Source of the DNA: Cerioporus squamosus
Lineage: Eukaryota; Basidiomycota; Agaricomycetes; Polyporales; Polyporaceae
Direction of reading: 5' to 3'
Assembly (NCBI GenBank): GCA_022592435.1
Contig: JABYQS010000089.1
Span: forward strand, 62,001-126,000
Length of the DNA: 64,000 nucleotides
The notes beneath the pieces were generated by a model, which was not told the DNA's origin, ran no database searches, and worked only from the letters and a program-made list of their open reading frames with translations. The translations under genes and the position numbers were made by a program. Below are positions 12,621 through 22,725 of this stretch, piece after piece; the first letter of the stretch is position 1, and the number at the start of each line of letters is the position of its first letter.

Positions 12621-13549
12621 ACTCGGCGGAGCGTTCTAGCTTCACTCCTATTGGTTGTCAGCGAGACGAGGGTTGTATCGTCATGATTGAACGTCCGGAT
12701 GCCCGTGCGTACGATTTGCGAGCGACTGGAACAGCAGGGTCCGGGCACGCGACCTCCGCATTGGTCGACATTCAGTCGTTCTGCGCCGGCATGCGCTGCT
12801 TCGCGGTGAGAAGTGGGAGCACGGCACTTGTGGGTGACCTAGTCAGTGGGCTCACAGATCACATGCGGTGAGGGGTACAGGCCTACTAACGGGTTAGTGA
12901 CAAAAGCCCTGGCGGCGCCCAGTTGAGGTACGTTGACTTCTGAACTTCTCAGCCGCGACAGGTTATCGTTGCAGCACACTGACTCATACTGCCAAAGGAA
13001 GATGCTATTGAAGGACAAGATAAACCTCGACTTGATTCTATCGCGGCTCGTCTTGCGAGAATCATTCAAGCTTCTCCTCCGCCCTTTCGTCATTGGTCTT
13101 CCCCAGCACGGTGGCCTACGGTCGTGACAGAAGGTCTCTATTCGATGTCATCCATGAACGTTTGAACTCCAAGCCAAAGTGGCTTTGCGGATATAAATGG
13201 CGGCCGAAAATCCAAACGGGACTCTGACCGAAGTGCTCTAGGTACGAATGACTCCGCGCTCTTCCTGTGATTAAGCTTCGACCGAGATCCTGCCATATAT
13301 TACGTTCGTGGCTCGGGGCTCAACTATCGGAACGGTTGCCGCAAGACGTATCTTGCCGTAAGACTCACTTCTCGCCCCGACGGAGGAAAATTCTCTACAC
13401 ATGGTCTTGGAGGTCCGCTGCTAATGATCTGGCAGGCCTCTTTCCCGTGCTCCTCTGCTCTCTCAACTTGACCTCCACAAACTCGACGTGAGCGCTCTCG
13501 ATATGCCTTTCCATTTTGCGAAAGCTCACGCAGCAGCTCCTGCCTCTAG
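12621..13549. other. Intergenic, 929 bases
   Basis: No convincing gene. Short open frames (for example 12933-13127) show no family similarity I recognise. An ATATAAAT stretch at about 13189-13196 could be a TATA-like element for the F-box-like relic downstream. The base before its ATG is preceded by CTCTAG, a possible 3' splice site of a leader intron. Confidence 0.4.
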
Positions 13550-14954
13550 ATGGACGACTTTGACCTGAACGTAGACATCGTCCACCGTGTCATGGCCTTC
13601 TCCACTCGAGACACGGTCTCACGCGTCATGCGGACATGTCGTACGCTCAACGGCGAGGGAGCGAGGTATCTGCTCTGTCAAGATCCCTATCTGACCAGTG
13701 TAGAGCAAGTAACGTCCTTCTTGCTTTTTCTATATGCCCGGGAGCAGGCCCCATTGACAGCGAGCCGTCTCTATTGGCTCGAGGGCCTCTCGTTAGGCTC
13801 GTACTATGATCCAGACAAGGAGAGAGCTTTCGCGTCCACTCTCAAGAGTTTCTTCACACAATTTGCTCCGCTCGCGCGCCGCTTAGTCCGGCTGAACATC
13901 GACCAGGACGAGGGAGAATCGTTGTTCTCCGCAGATCCCGAACTTGCCCTCGCAATTTCGAACCTCAACACCCTTCGCACCGTGACAATTACGCAGGCCG
14001 CTGACCACACGATGCTCATGTTATAAGGTCTCAAATCTCGCCTCTTCCATGCCGACATCGCCCTCGACCCGGAGCTCTCGCGCGATATTGAGGATGACCC
14101 TGTGGCGGCCCTCGCGAGTTCCCAGAACTCGCTCCGTACTCTTTCCCTCGGGTGGACAGCCGTTGCATCTTCGCCTTCTCCACCACGCTTCCCCTTTCTC
14201 TACAAACTGCCCCTGTCATATGTCGCACTACCGATTACATGGCACCTCGTCCAGGCCTTCCCGAATCTATCCTCTATATCGACCTCCGATGTTGCACTGC
14301 GTGTGCACTTTGGCAATCCTGTAGAGACGCAGGACGAGGCGAGGATGCGACAGCGTTTGATAAACATCAGCGACCAGCAGCGATACGGGTCGTGGCGTTC
14401 TCTGAGTTCCTTCAAGGGGTCACTGTCCATGTTGTTTGTCCTCGGTCTCACTTGTCACGTATCGCACGTTGACGTCGGGAATGACGACGACCCCGATGAG
14501 AGCTTCGACCTCGACATGCTCCATGCCGTATTCATGGACACGAGACCCACGCAGCTCACGATCCGCATCTGGTGTCCTTCGCATGTGCAACTGCCGGAGC
14601 TCGCGAGGGGTCTCTTGTCGCTGTGCTCATTACAGGAGTTCGAGGTCGTGGAGATGTGCAAGGTGCGCTTGACCAGGACTCCAGGCGACCGTGATTACGA
14701 TGTGGAGGGATTTCTGGTGAGTGCATCAACTGTATGACGTGCTTTCAGAGCAAGTCTAGCTGACAACCGACCCCTAGGCTGCGTTTTGCGAAGCCATGGC
14801 ATCCACTGAAGTGGACGCGCTCAAGTTGCGCATTGATTGGTCGTATCTTGCTCAACCGCCGATGAATGCAGAAGCACTTGCCGATCGCCTTTTGGACGCA
14901 GTTCCGTCTATAAGGACCGCGAAGGTCTCAGACCAACATCTCGCGACTCCGTAG
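13550..14954 (+). pseudogene. F-box/LRR-like family member with in-frame stop
   Basis: Begins MDDFDLNVDIVHRVM, followed by RTCRTLNGEGARYLL, the F-box-like head shared with the genes at 25.7, 27.5 and 15.8 kb. A TAA at 14024-14026 interrupts it, but the same frame resumes at once with GLKSRLFHADI. The paralog at 27.5 kb has GLNGLKSRL at this place. The frame then runs through LRTLSLGW, SLSSFKGSLSMLFVLG, TRPTQLTIRIW and VEGFL to a GTGAGT donor at about 14716. A last exon follows with stop 14952-14954. The rest of the frame is intact over 450 codons, so the stop is a single recent lesion, a sequencing error or a site of readthrough. A 46-nt GT-AG intron covering the stop would break the frame. 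Function unknown; family members probably act as substrate adaptors (inference). Confidence 0.72.
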
Positions 14955-15782
14955 AGCTCGAGAGGAATTCGGACGACGGGAGATCTGACTGCGACGAGCC
15001 TCACTTCGACTCGGGTGAAGATGGGGATGTTTCTGCGGATGGCGAGTCGAACTCGGATGAACTCGTATCTGACTGACGGAGCTTTGAGTCGACGCAGCAC
15101 TGCGGCGTACTAGTTCTTGAGCGTGCGCGTTTGAAGTATGGCCACTCACTTGGAGTCGCCGTGTGATATCTAGTCTTGCTGGTGTTTTACTGTGTGATCG
15201 CGATGTCGTCCGTCCGTCCCTAGTACATGCTCCGCTCACAATATGTTCTCGAACAACTGCTAAACTAGTATCTGTGTACTACTGTAGGTAGCGTTGATCC
15301 CCTGAGCCGGGAGTTGAGAGTCTCTCTTAGATTTTCCCGCCTTGACCGGTTCAAGACCATGGGCGACATGACAATTACAGGCTCGAACACTACTGCATAA
15401 GTACGTGCGCGAATGGCGTGAGTCTAATACCTTGCTGGTCTACATAGGTGAATTTGTGGTTGAATCTGAGTGTGTCATGACGAAGAGGGACCTTGCCAGC
15501 GTTGGAATGCGAAAGCCTTGACCTCGGACGCTTGGGTCACGACTTCGCAAACTACTTAGGCTTTGGCTTGGGAGGCCACACATTTCAGTGTTGAACGTGC
15601 AGATGGATATCGCTATTGGTACTAATAAATGACTCGGAGGACTAGATGGGGTATAAACTTTGGGAGTATGCGCCGCTGTTCATCCTGAAGGTAGCATGGC
15701 GGGATGTGGGCTGCGGTAGGCTGCAAGGAAATACAGTAGTTTGCAGTCGTCTATGGGCCTCATGTTGACCGTGACTCGGTCG
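14955..15782. other. Convergent intergenic region, 828 bases
   Basis: Lies between the 3' ends of two convergent F-box-like genes. Relatively AT-rich, with no supported coding frame. It presumably holds both terminators. Confidence 0.4.
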
Positions 15783-17191
15783 TCATCCATGGCCTGCACT
15801 AGGACGCCACATCTTCGCCTTGTTCGGGGTGTAAGGATCAACTGCGATTTCAATGCTCGCGGACAGGAGGGATGGCTGACGACGAAGCAAGAGGTCGGCC
15901 ACATCCTCAGCGTCCCACACGTCAAGATTTTGCCCAAGGTCCCCTCTGGTGTGGTACCGCAGATCCTGGAGCTGCAGCACGACCTTGAACGTCTTCATTG
16001 GCGCATTCCTCACAATATTTGTCAGGGCATGCTATAGTACAGTCAAATTAGTTAGGTGTCGGAGGCAAACTGAGAACAATAGAGACGAATATGATATGCG
16101 TTGGCGGCTCACCTCAATGGCGTCCGTGCCTGTGGTATGCTCCTCACCCGGCCCCCAAGTGCAGTCAAGGGCCAACATGACCAATCTTGGGAGTAGCGAC
16201 TGAGTAAACAGCGAGACGAAGGCGGCGTTCGTCAAGCACTGACCGCCCACCAATTGGCCAATGACCAACGAGAGACGTGAGGGAGATGTCTCCGACAGAA
16301 CTGTACGCAATCGGGAACGTCCAGAGAATGCCGCATGTGAATCTTGAGACTGTTGAGACGGTGCCTGATCCCGAGAATGTAGATTTCGTGGAGGCTTGCG
16401 TGGAAAAGGCCGAGCGATGGGAACGAGTCTTCGTGCCATCTCGACGTCTCGGTGCTCTCGGTGCGGGAGGAAACCCGGAGAGCCTGGAGGTTCGGGAAAG
16501 TCCCGACGAGGTGCGCAGTGCTCGGCATCGCGAGGCATTCTATGGTCAGGTCGCGCACATGGGGAAAGCATGGACCGTCACCAAGCCATGGAAGAGATGT
16601 GTCGAGTCTCTCGAGAGTCTCCTGAGAATGCAGGAGGAGCGGTATGGGGTTTATGGGTTGCGCGCGGGGACTCAACTTGACGGACACTAGGCGCGAGCGC
16701 ATTGTATGCAGTATGTCGTAGTAGAGCATGACAAGGGGGAAATCTAGGTCCAGATCCCGTATATATTGAAGCGACGCAATCCCTTCCCCCAGACGAGGGG
16801 CTTCAGGGTTGAACAGCGCGGCTGCCATATCGGTGACACTGACTCGGAGACGGGTGAGATTGATAGCGTGCTGCTGCAGCCGGGTGAAGAGGGAAAGCAG
16901 CACGTCGATGCTGGGAGGAGGATGGGCAATCTCGAGAGAAAGACCACGCAAGGAGCGTAGGCGATACGCGGACTCTTCATCGTCACCCCGGGGAGCTATG
17001 AATTTGAGAAATGACTCCAACTTCCTTGGCCCGAGTCCCTGTAGGACAACATCTCCGAGAAGGTACGGCGCTGCGAGTTGGTTTAGACTGTGGCACGTCT
17101 TCGTCAAAGTTAACCTGGTCTTCCGGTTAACGATAGATAGTATGAGGTGCCATACGTCGCTATTGCGAAGAGCGATAGGCGATCCTGGCAT
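15783..17191 (-). CDS. F-box/LRR-like protein, divergent family member
   Basis: Starts at the Met of MPGSPIALRNSDVWHLI (17189-17191), with TLTKTCHSLNQLAAPYLL matching the F-box-like head of its neighbours. Met at 17254 is an alternative start. The middle carries leucine-rich segments (RDLTIECLAM, FPNLQALRVSS). A frame change near 16330-16230 needs an intron: donor GTACAG at about 16305 or a shorter GTCTCT, both to the acceptor GGTCAG, joining in phase to CLTNAAFVSLF. A second intron (donor after DAIE, about 16112) leads to the last exon HALTNIVRNAP and stop 15783. It is the most divergent of the four copies: IYILGIRH replaces LYVLGLTC. Substrate and partners unknown. Confidence 0.6.
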
Positions 17192-17699
17192 GAGGCTTGA
17201 CAGCCGTTTAATGAGGATGCTCCTCGCTCCAACGAACAAGAATTGCCTGCTCACTTACCTGAGAACACTGCGGTCGGATTCGAAGGGGAGGTACTACTTA
17301 TACTGTCCTGGCAGTAAAAGCCGGCGCGTCCTGGGCCATCCTGCTGCAGTGCTTAGGTCAGCCCTTATGTGCTTGCGCGTGGTCATGAGACAACTAGCTC
17401 GTCGGCATGACCGGAGGGTTATCTACAGGCTCCGAGTCTGTGGATTGGTGTGTGTGCAGTTAGTGACTCTGATGCCTCTCGGGCATTCTGAGCACTTACG
17501 AGTGTGTGCTCAGCGAGTGACTGAGTGAGTATGTGAGTAAGTATGTGGGTGGTGAGTGAAGAGGAGGTACAGTAAGTGGCTCAAGTAAGCCTGAGTAAGT
17601 AACTTTGTTCAGCTGGATAATGACGCTGAAAGCGCGCGTAAGTACTATCGTCCTGAAATACTCGCCTCCTCCCCTTACCCACTACCCAACTTTCTGGCC
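17192..17699. promoter_or_regulatory. Divergent promoter with GTRAGT-rich run
   Basis: Separates the F-box-like gene (minus) from capping protein alpha (plus). From about 17510 to 17605 the plus strand is crowded with GAGTGAG, GTGAGT and GTAAGT words, many identical to a 5' splice site consensus. A leader intron of the capping gene could start here (inference). Confidence 0.45.
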
Positions 17700-18937
17700 A
17701 TGGACGCCGCAGAACGTATTGAAGCTGCTTCCAAGTTCCTTCTCCAGTCTCCGCCCGGAGAGATCAACGACGTGCTCAATGGTAATTACCCCCTGTTCCA
17801 CGCGCGGCACGTCCTGCAGCTGCAGAGGCCCATGCATGAGCTGAACCGCCCCGATCCCGCCAGATGTGCGGAACATCATCTCGGACGACGACTCGCTGCA
17901 GGCCGGCGTGCTGCCCGCGCTGAGAGAGTACAACACCACGCAGTTCACGACCGCGGACGTCCCGGGGCACCAGCACCAGGTGAGTGCTTTGTGTACATGT
18001 GGTGTGTGGTGCACGCAGCGCAGAACGGAGGGTAGTGACTTGGATCGTGTTGGACTGGTAGTCGATCGTCAGCGACGCGGCGAGGATACCAAGCTCGAGT
18101 GAGGAGGCGGATGGGGAGGCGTCGCTGGACAGGTACTGGGACCCGCGGTCGAGGACAAGCTTCCGCTTTGATCATCTCAGCCTGGTGCGTCCCCCGACCC
18201 CTTGTCTTCTCTACCCGATCCCTTACATGCACGGACGGTCTACAGGAAACCTCTGATCCTGAGCCCGTCGAGCCCGATGCGGAGTCAGAGCCATTCCGGT
18301 AAAGCCTTCTACTATCCCATTCGCTATTCTGCCGACTGAGGACTCCGAGCACAGCGCCGCGCTGGAGACAGCCTCTCTAGCGTACCTCCAGGCCCACTAT
18401 CACGATGGGGTCGTCTCCGTGTTCCCGACACAAGGCTCCAGTAGCCGATACATCGTCCAGATCGTCGCGAACAAGTACAACTCGAGCAACTACTGGTGCG
18501 TCTCTCGTGAATGAGAATCTCGCTCAAACGTTTATCCTCATCTGTCTGTGATAAGGTCTGGCCGCTGGCGCTCCCAATACACCGTCGACACGTCCGCCAA
18601 GTCGCTCGAGGGCAAGATCCTCGTGAACGTGCACTACTACGAGCAGGGCAACGTGCAGCTCTCCACGACGCACACCGTCTCGCTCACGCTCCCGCCCGCG
18701 ATCAGCCCCTCCGGGGGCGCGTCGGCCGCGTCGAAGGTGCTCGCGCTCATCGAGGCCGAGGAGGGCAAGTACCAGACGTCGCTGAACGACGCGTACGCGG
18801 AGATGAGCGAGAAGACGTTCAAGGGCCTCCGCCGCGCGCTGCCGATGACGCGCTCGAAGCTCGACTGGGACAGGGTGCTGGGCTACAAGCTCGGCGCAGA
18901 GCTGACGAACAGCAAGAATGTGTTCGGGGCTGCGTAG
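17700..18937 (+). CDS. CAP1: F-actin capping protein alpha subunit
   Basis: Heterodimerises with the beta subunit to cap barbed ends of actin filaments in cortical patches. It starts MDAAERIEAASKFLLQSPPG, the usual N-terminus of CapZ alpha. After the first intron (from 17780) comes NIISDDDSLQAGVLPALREY. Later exons give ASLDRYWDPRS, FRFDHLSL and HYHDGVVSVFP. The long last exon has SGRWRSQYTV, KILVNVHYYEQGNVQL and the C-terminal tentacle region (ALPMTRSKLDWDRVLGYK, ending NSKNVFGAA). Five introns join in phase. Length and motif order fit a complete subunit. It converges on the acyl-CoA synthetase with 226 bases between stops. Confidence 0.92.
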
Positions 18938-19163
18938 GTCCCAGCAGGGGGGAGTAACGGACAAAGAGGAATGTATTGACTACTTGTGATATACGACCGA
19001 CATGCGAGCCGCTTCTGTTCATCTCGTGCTCTCGCGGCATCAATGCGAAGCAAGTCTTTAGCTCGTGAGTCGCAGTCCAAGAGTCGTGTAATTACATGAT
19101 AATAGTACAACAGTAGATCGTCCAGCTTAAGTAGAGTGCGCAGCATAACTGGCGCAGCCAAGC

Positions 19164-22030
19164 TTACAACTTGGCGTTGGGGTCCGGGAGCGTGTAGAGC
19201 GCATCGATGTACGGCTTGAACTTCTGGTACGTCTCCTTCCTGTCCACGCCGCAGTCCCGTCAGCTTCTCCGACCGCTCGAACCGCAAACGGCGAACAGAC
19301 TACTCACCGGCGGATCTTGAGCGTCGGGGTCAGGCACTCGTTATCGACCGTGAAGGCGTCCAGCGTCAGGTGTATCCGCTTGACCTTCTCGAAGCTGCGT
19401 GCGTCAACTCGGTCAGCATTTACGTCCCTGCGAGCCAGAGCTAACCGCGACCCGAAGAGGACGCGTAGGAGTCTAGCACGTACCCTTTGAGCTTCTGGAC
19501 GTTAAGCTCCTTATCAAGCTCGGTGAGCACCGCATCGACGATCCGCGGGTTCTGTACGTATCGCTGCAACGCTTGTGTGTCCGCCGGGTCGACCGTCTCC
19601 TTGAGCACGCGCTGGACGAGCGCGGCGAGCTGGACGGGGTCCGGCACGACGACGGCGACGAGGTAGCTCTGGAGCGAGTCGCCGTAGACGAAGAGCTGCG
19701 CGACGAGCGGGCACGTCGAGTACACGTTCTCGAGGTGCTCGAGCGCGACGTACTCGCCCTGCGCGAGCTTCATCACGTTCTTGACGCGGTCGATGATCTT
19801 GAAGCGCCCCTGCGCGTCGAGCGTCGCGATATCGCCCGAGTGCAGCCAGCCGTCCTCGTCGATCGTCTCCCGTGTCTTCTTCTCGTCTGCGGGCAGGACA
19901 GTGGTCATGTCATGTCAGCGCGAGGCCGAGGATAAGGGGCCACAGGCCATGGAAGTGGAGGATTGTGCTTACCCTTGAAGTACCCCGAGAACCGCTGCGC
20001 TCCACGCATGAGTAGCTCGCCGCGAGGGAACGGCTTGTCCGTCGAGCGGTACCCAAGCTCAGGCACGTCAATAAGCTTGACTTCCGCAATGGCCTGGGGA
20101 CCGCCGATGGTGCCTCCAGACGTGGGATCGTTCGGCCAGCACGTCGTGCAGCAACCGCAGTTCTCGGTCATGCCATAGCCCTCGATGATGTCCGCCAGGA
20201 GCGCCACCTTCAGGAACTCGGCGATGTTCTTGCTGAACGGCGCTGATCCGCATGCGACCAAAGTCAATCGTCCACCGAGCACTGCGTTCACCTAGGGGCG
20301 GGACGGGACGAGGCAAGGTCAGTCGGACTTGAGAGCGATATGGTGACACATTTGCAGTGACATACTTTACGGAACACCAGCCTGTCCCACAGCGGGTGTG
20401 TCATCTTCCCCGTCGTGTGCAGGTTATGCAACTTCGTGGAGACTGCCTGACGGAACAGTGCACCTTTCAATCCAGGTGCATCGCCTGCAACGATTGCGGA
20501 ATGATATATGCGGTTCAGTACTCGGGGAACAAGCGCAACAAAGTGCGGCTTGAGGATCTGGATGTCCTCCAGGAAGCGTAGCGGGTCGCCGGTAGCGTAG
20601 CCGATGCGCTTCCCGTTCACTACTGTGGTTAGTTCCATAGTGCGCTGCAGATTGTAAGCGATGTCGTGCTTGCGAGATCTGGGACAGGCAGCATACCTCG
20701 AAGATATGGGCTAGGGGGAGAAAGCCCATTACTGTTCTGTCCCCCTCTACAGTGAGGGAGTGCTGGAATGCGTACACTGCCATTGCCATGCTCCCGTGGG
20801 TGATAAGGACACCTGTAGGCATCGCGTTAGGCAACGCTGTATACCGGGGACCGGACAGAATGTCCTTCAAAGTCGTTTGACTTACCTTTAGGCACGCCGG
20901 AGGTACCCGAGGTATAACATATCGTGGCCATTGTGTCGGGCGTCGCGGGGATGGGAGGAATCAGGTTTGCGCGGCCGAGCTCCTCCACTGCACAATGGAT
21001 GGGTCAAGTGGAACGACCCCGCAGAGCATGCATATACTCACGCTCAGCGATGTCCATGAACTTGAGATTTCTTGACTTCGCCCACGCGGAGAGGACCCCC
21101 TTCTGGTCGTCGTCCAATGCCTCGAGTGACACGACCAATTTCAACATGGGGACTTTGTCCGCTTTGGTCAGAAGGAAGGGTAAGTGTTCGGGCGCAGCGA
21201 AAACGACGCTCAGATCTGCGTTGTCGATGCTAGAGCGCGTTCACCGTAAGATAGGTGCATTTGTCTCGTGAAGTGACTATATGCGTACACATATTCTGCA
21301 GAACGGGTCAGCGGCGAGAGCGTTGGGTCTAGGATGATATAGCGTACCAACTGAATCAGCGCCAAGAGTGTCGTAAAGCGCGACAGTAACCTTGTTATAA
21401 GCTTGACAAGCGAGATCGACGAGAAGCCAGTCTATATATCGGCCCAACGCGTGGGTACTCTGCGAGGAATGGTCCACGGACTGAGCATAGGTACGCACTT
21501 GGGCAATTCTTACTCCACAACCCGACCGTCTCGTACTGCCCGCCGACTAGCTCCTTCGTCTGGAATAGCTTGTGCAAGGCGCTTCCCACCGCGCGCCGAC
21601 GCGCGTCGACCTCGGGCCATGTCTGCCATACGTAGTGGTTCGCGTACTTGAGTGGCTTCTTCGAGAGGACCGGTCGATGGCCGAGGAAGTCGCCCCCGTT
21701 GGCCCTCCGGTAGCCCTCGTCGAAGACTTGGAGGAGGTTGGTGAGCACGCCGGGAGTGTCAATGGTCTCAAAGGGGTAGATTGCTGTTTAACACGGATCG
21801 TCAGGACGCGCCTACAGCTCCAGGATGCCACGACGACTCACAGTTGCGGTAGATAGCTTCGCGCGACGCATATACCCATCAACACCTATCCAAAGCACGA
21901 CGCGCAGGACAGGAGGCTCACCGGTCTGCCCAGGACGCTCCGTGCCAGGAAGAGCAACGGACTGCTTGTTGTAGTCGGCGTTGGGAGGGAACGGGATAGG
22001 GAGCTCGTTCAACTTGCGCTGCTGAGACAT
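19164..22030 (-). CDS. FAA1: Long-chain fatty acid-CoA ligase
   Basis: Activates long-chain fatty acids with ATP and CoA for lipid synthesis and beta-oxidation. It starts [15 protein letters not shown]. It then shows [31 protein letters not shown] and the AMP-binding loop [12 protein letters not shown], the last split by an intron near 20884. Next come [20 protein letters not shown] and [20 protein letters not shown], followed by [18 protein letters not shown], the fatty-acyl-CoA synthetase signature region. The end is [19 protein letters not shown] with TAA at 19164-19166. About ten short introns are implied. All adenylate-forming motifs are present, so it should be active. It belongs to the Faa1/Faa4 class; the exact yeast counterpart is uncertain. 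Confidence 0.92.
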
Positions 22031-22725
22031 CGCGGGGGCCGTCGTCGTCGTCGTCGTGGGTCAAGGACAGGGAGGGCTGGTGGGGGCGCGGGGGATGCGG
22101 GGGGACGTGCGGGGCATTCATGGTTGAATAGTAGTGGCGGGAGTGATGGGAGTCCGTGATTCCTGCGACGATTTCTTACAGCCGGGGACCGAATCGGCTG
22201 CGACTTTGACTGCCACCGCGTCCCTGATCGCTCCTCTGGCGCCCTGCCATGCTTCTCTGCACACGCGGGGTCGCCCAATCGGAAGCGAGCAGACGCACTG
22301 TCGTCATTTCTTCGGCTTCGAAGCTTCTCTATACAGCACGCCTACGCCTACAGAACAACTCTATCTGACTGGCGACAGACCTCAATAAATATTAACTACG
22401 GTCAGAGAAGCTGGCACGACGCTTATCGAGCGGGCTCTCGCCGCTTTCGAGGTCAGATCGCAGCCAAGTCCGTGGGACTTGGTCTCAGCTGACGGCGTCG
22501 GCCAAATCATACATACGTGATGTCCGCCCCGAACGCGTAAGGGCGGGCTCGTAGGGCCAGAGTCGACAGGGCATTGTCAGATGTCCTACGGTGGCGGAGC
22601 GGCATATACATGCCGAGGCAGGGAAAGTGAGACAGCGAAGGTGTGCAAGGGTGTGCACCGCGAACTGTCACTTAGCTAGGCGGCCAATTGACCCTCCTCC
22701 TCGCCTCACGCGTCCGCGTCACCGT
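22031..22725. promoter_or_regulatory. Promoter of acyl-CoA ligase and 3' flank of SAP gene
   Basis: 695 bases upstream of the ligase. The untranslated leader side carries a GTC trinucleotide run (about 22041-22056) and G-rich tracts on the plus strand. An AATAAATATTAAC patch lies near 22384-22396. No ORF looks coding. Confidence 0.4.

Noticed and set aside
15300..15370. GGTTCAAGACC resembling a tRNA B box
   Set aside because: No matching A box or cloverleaf arms could be drawn around it.
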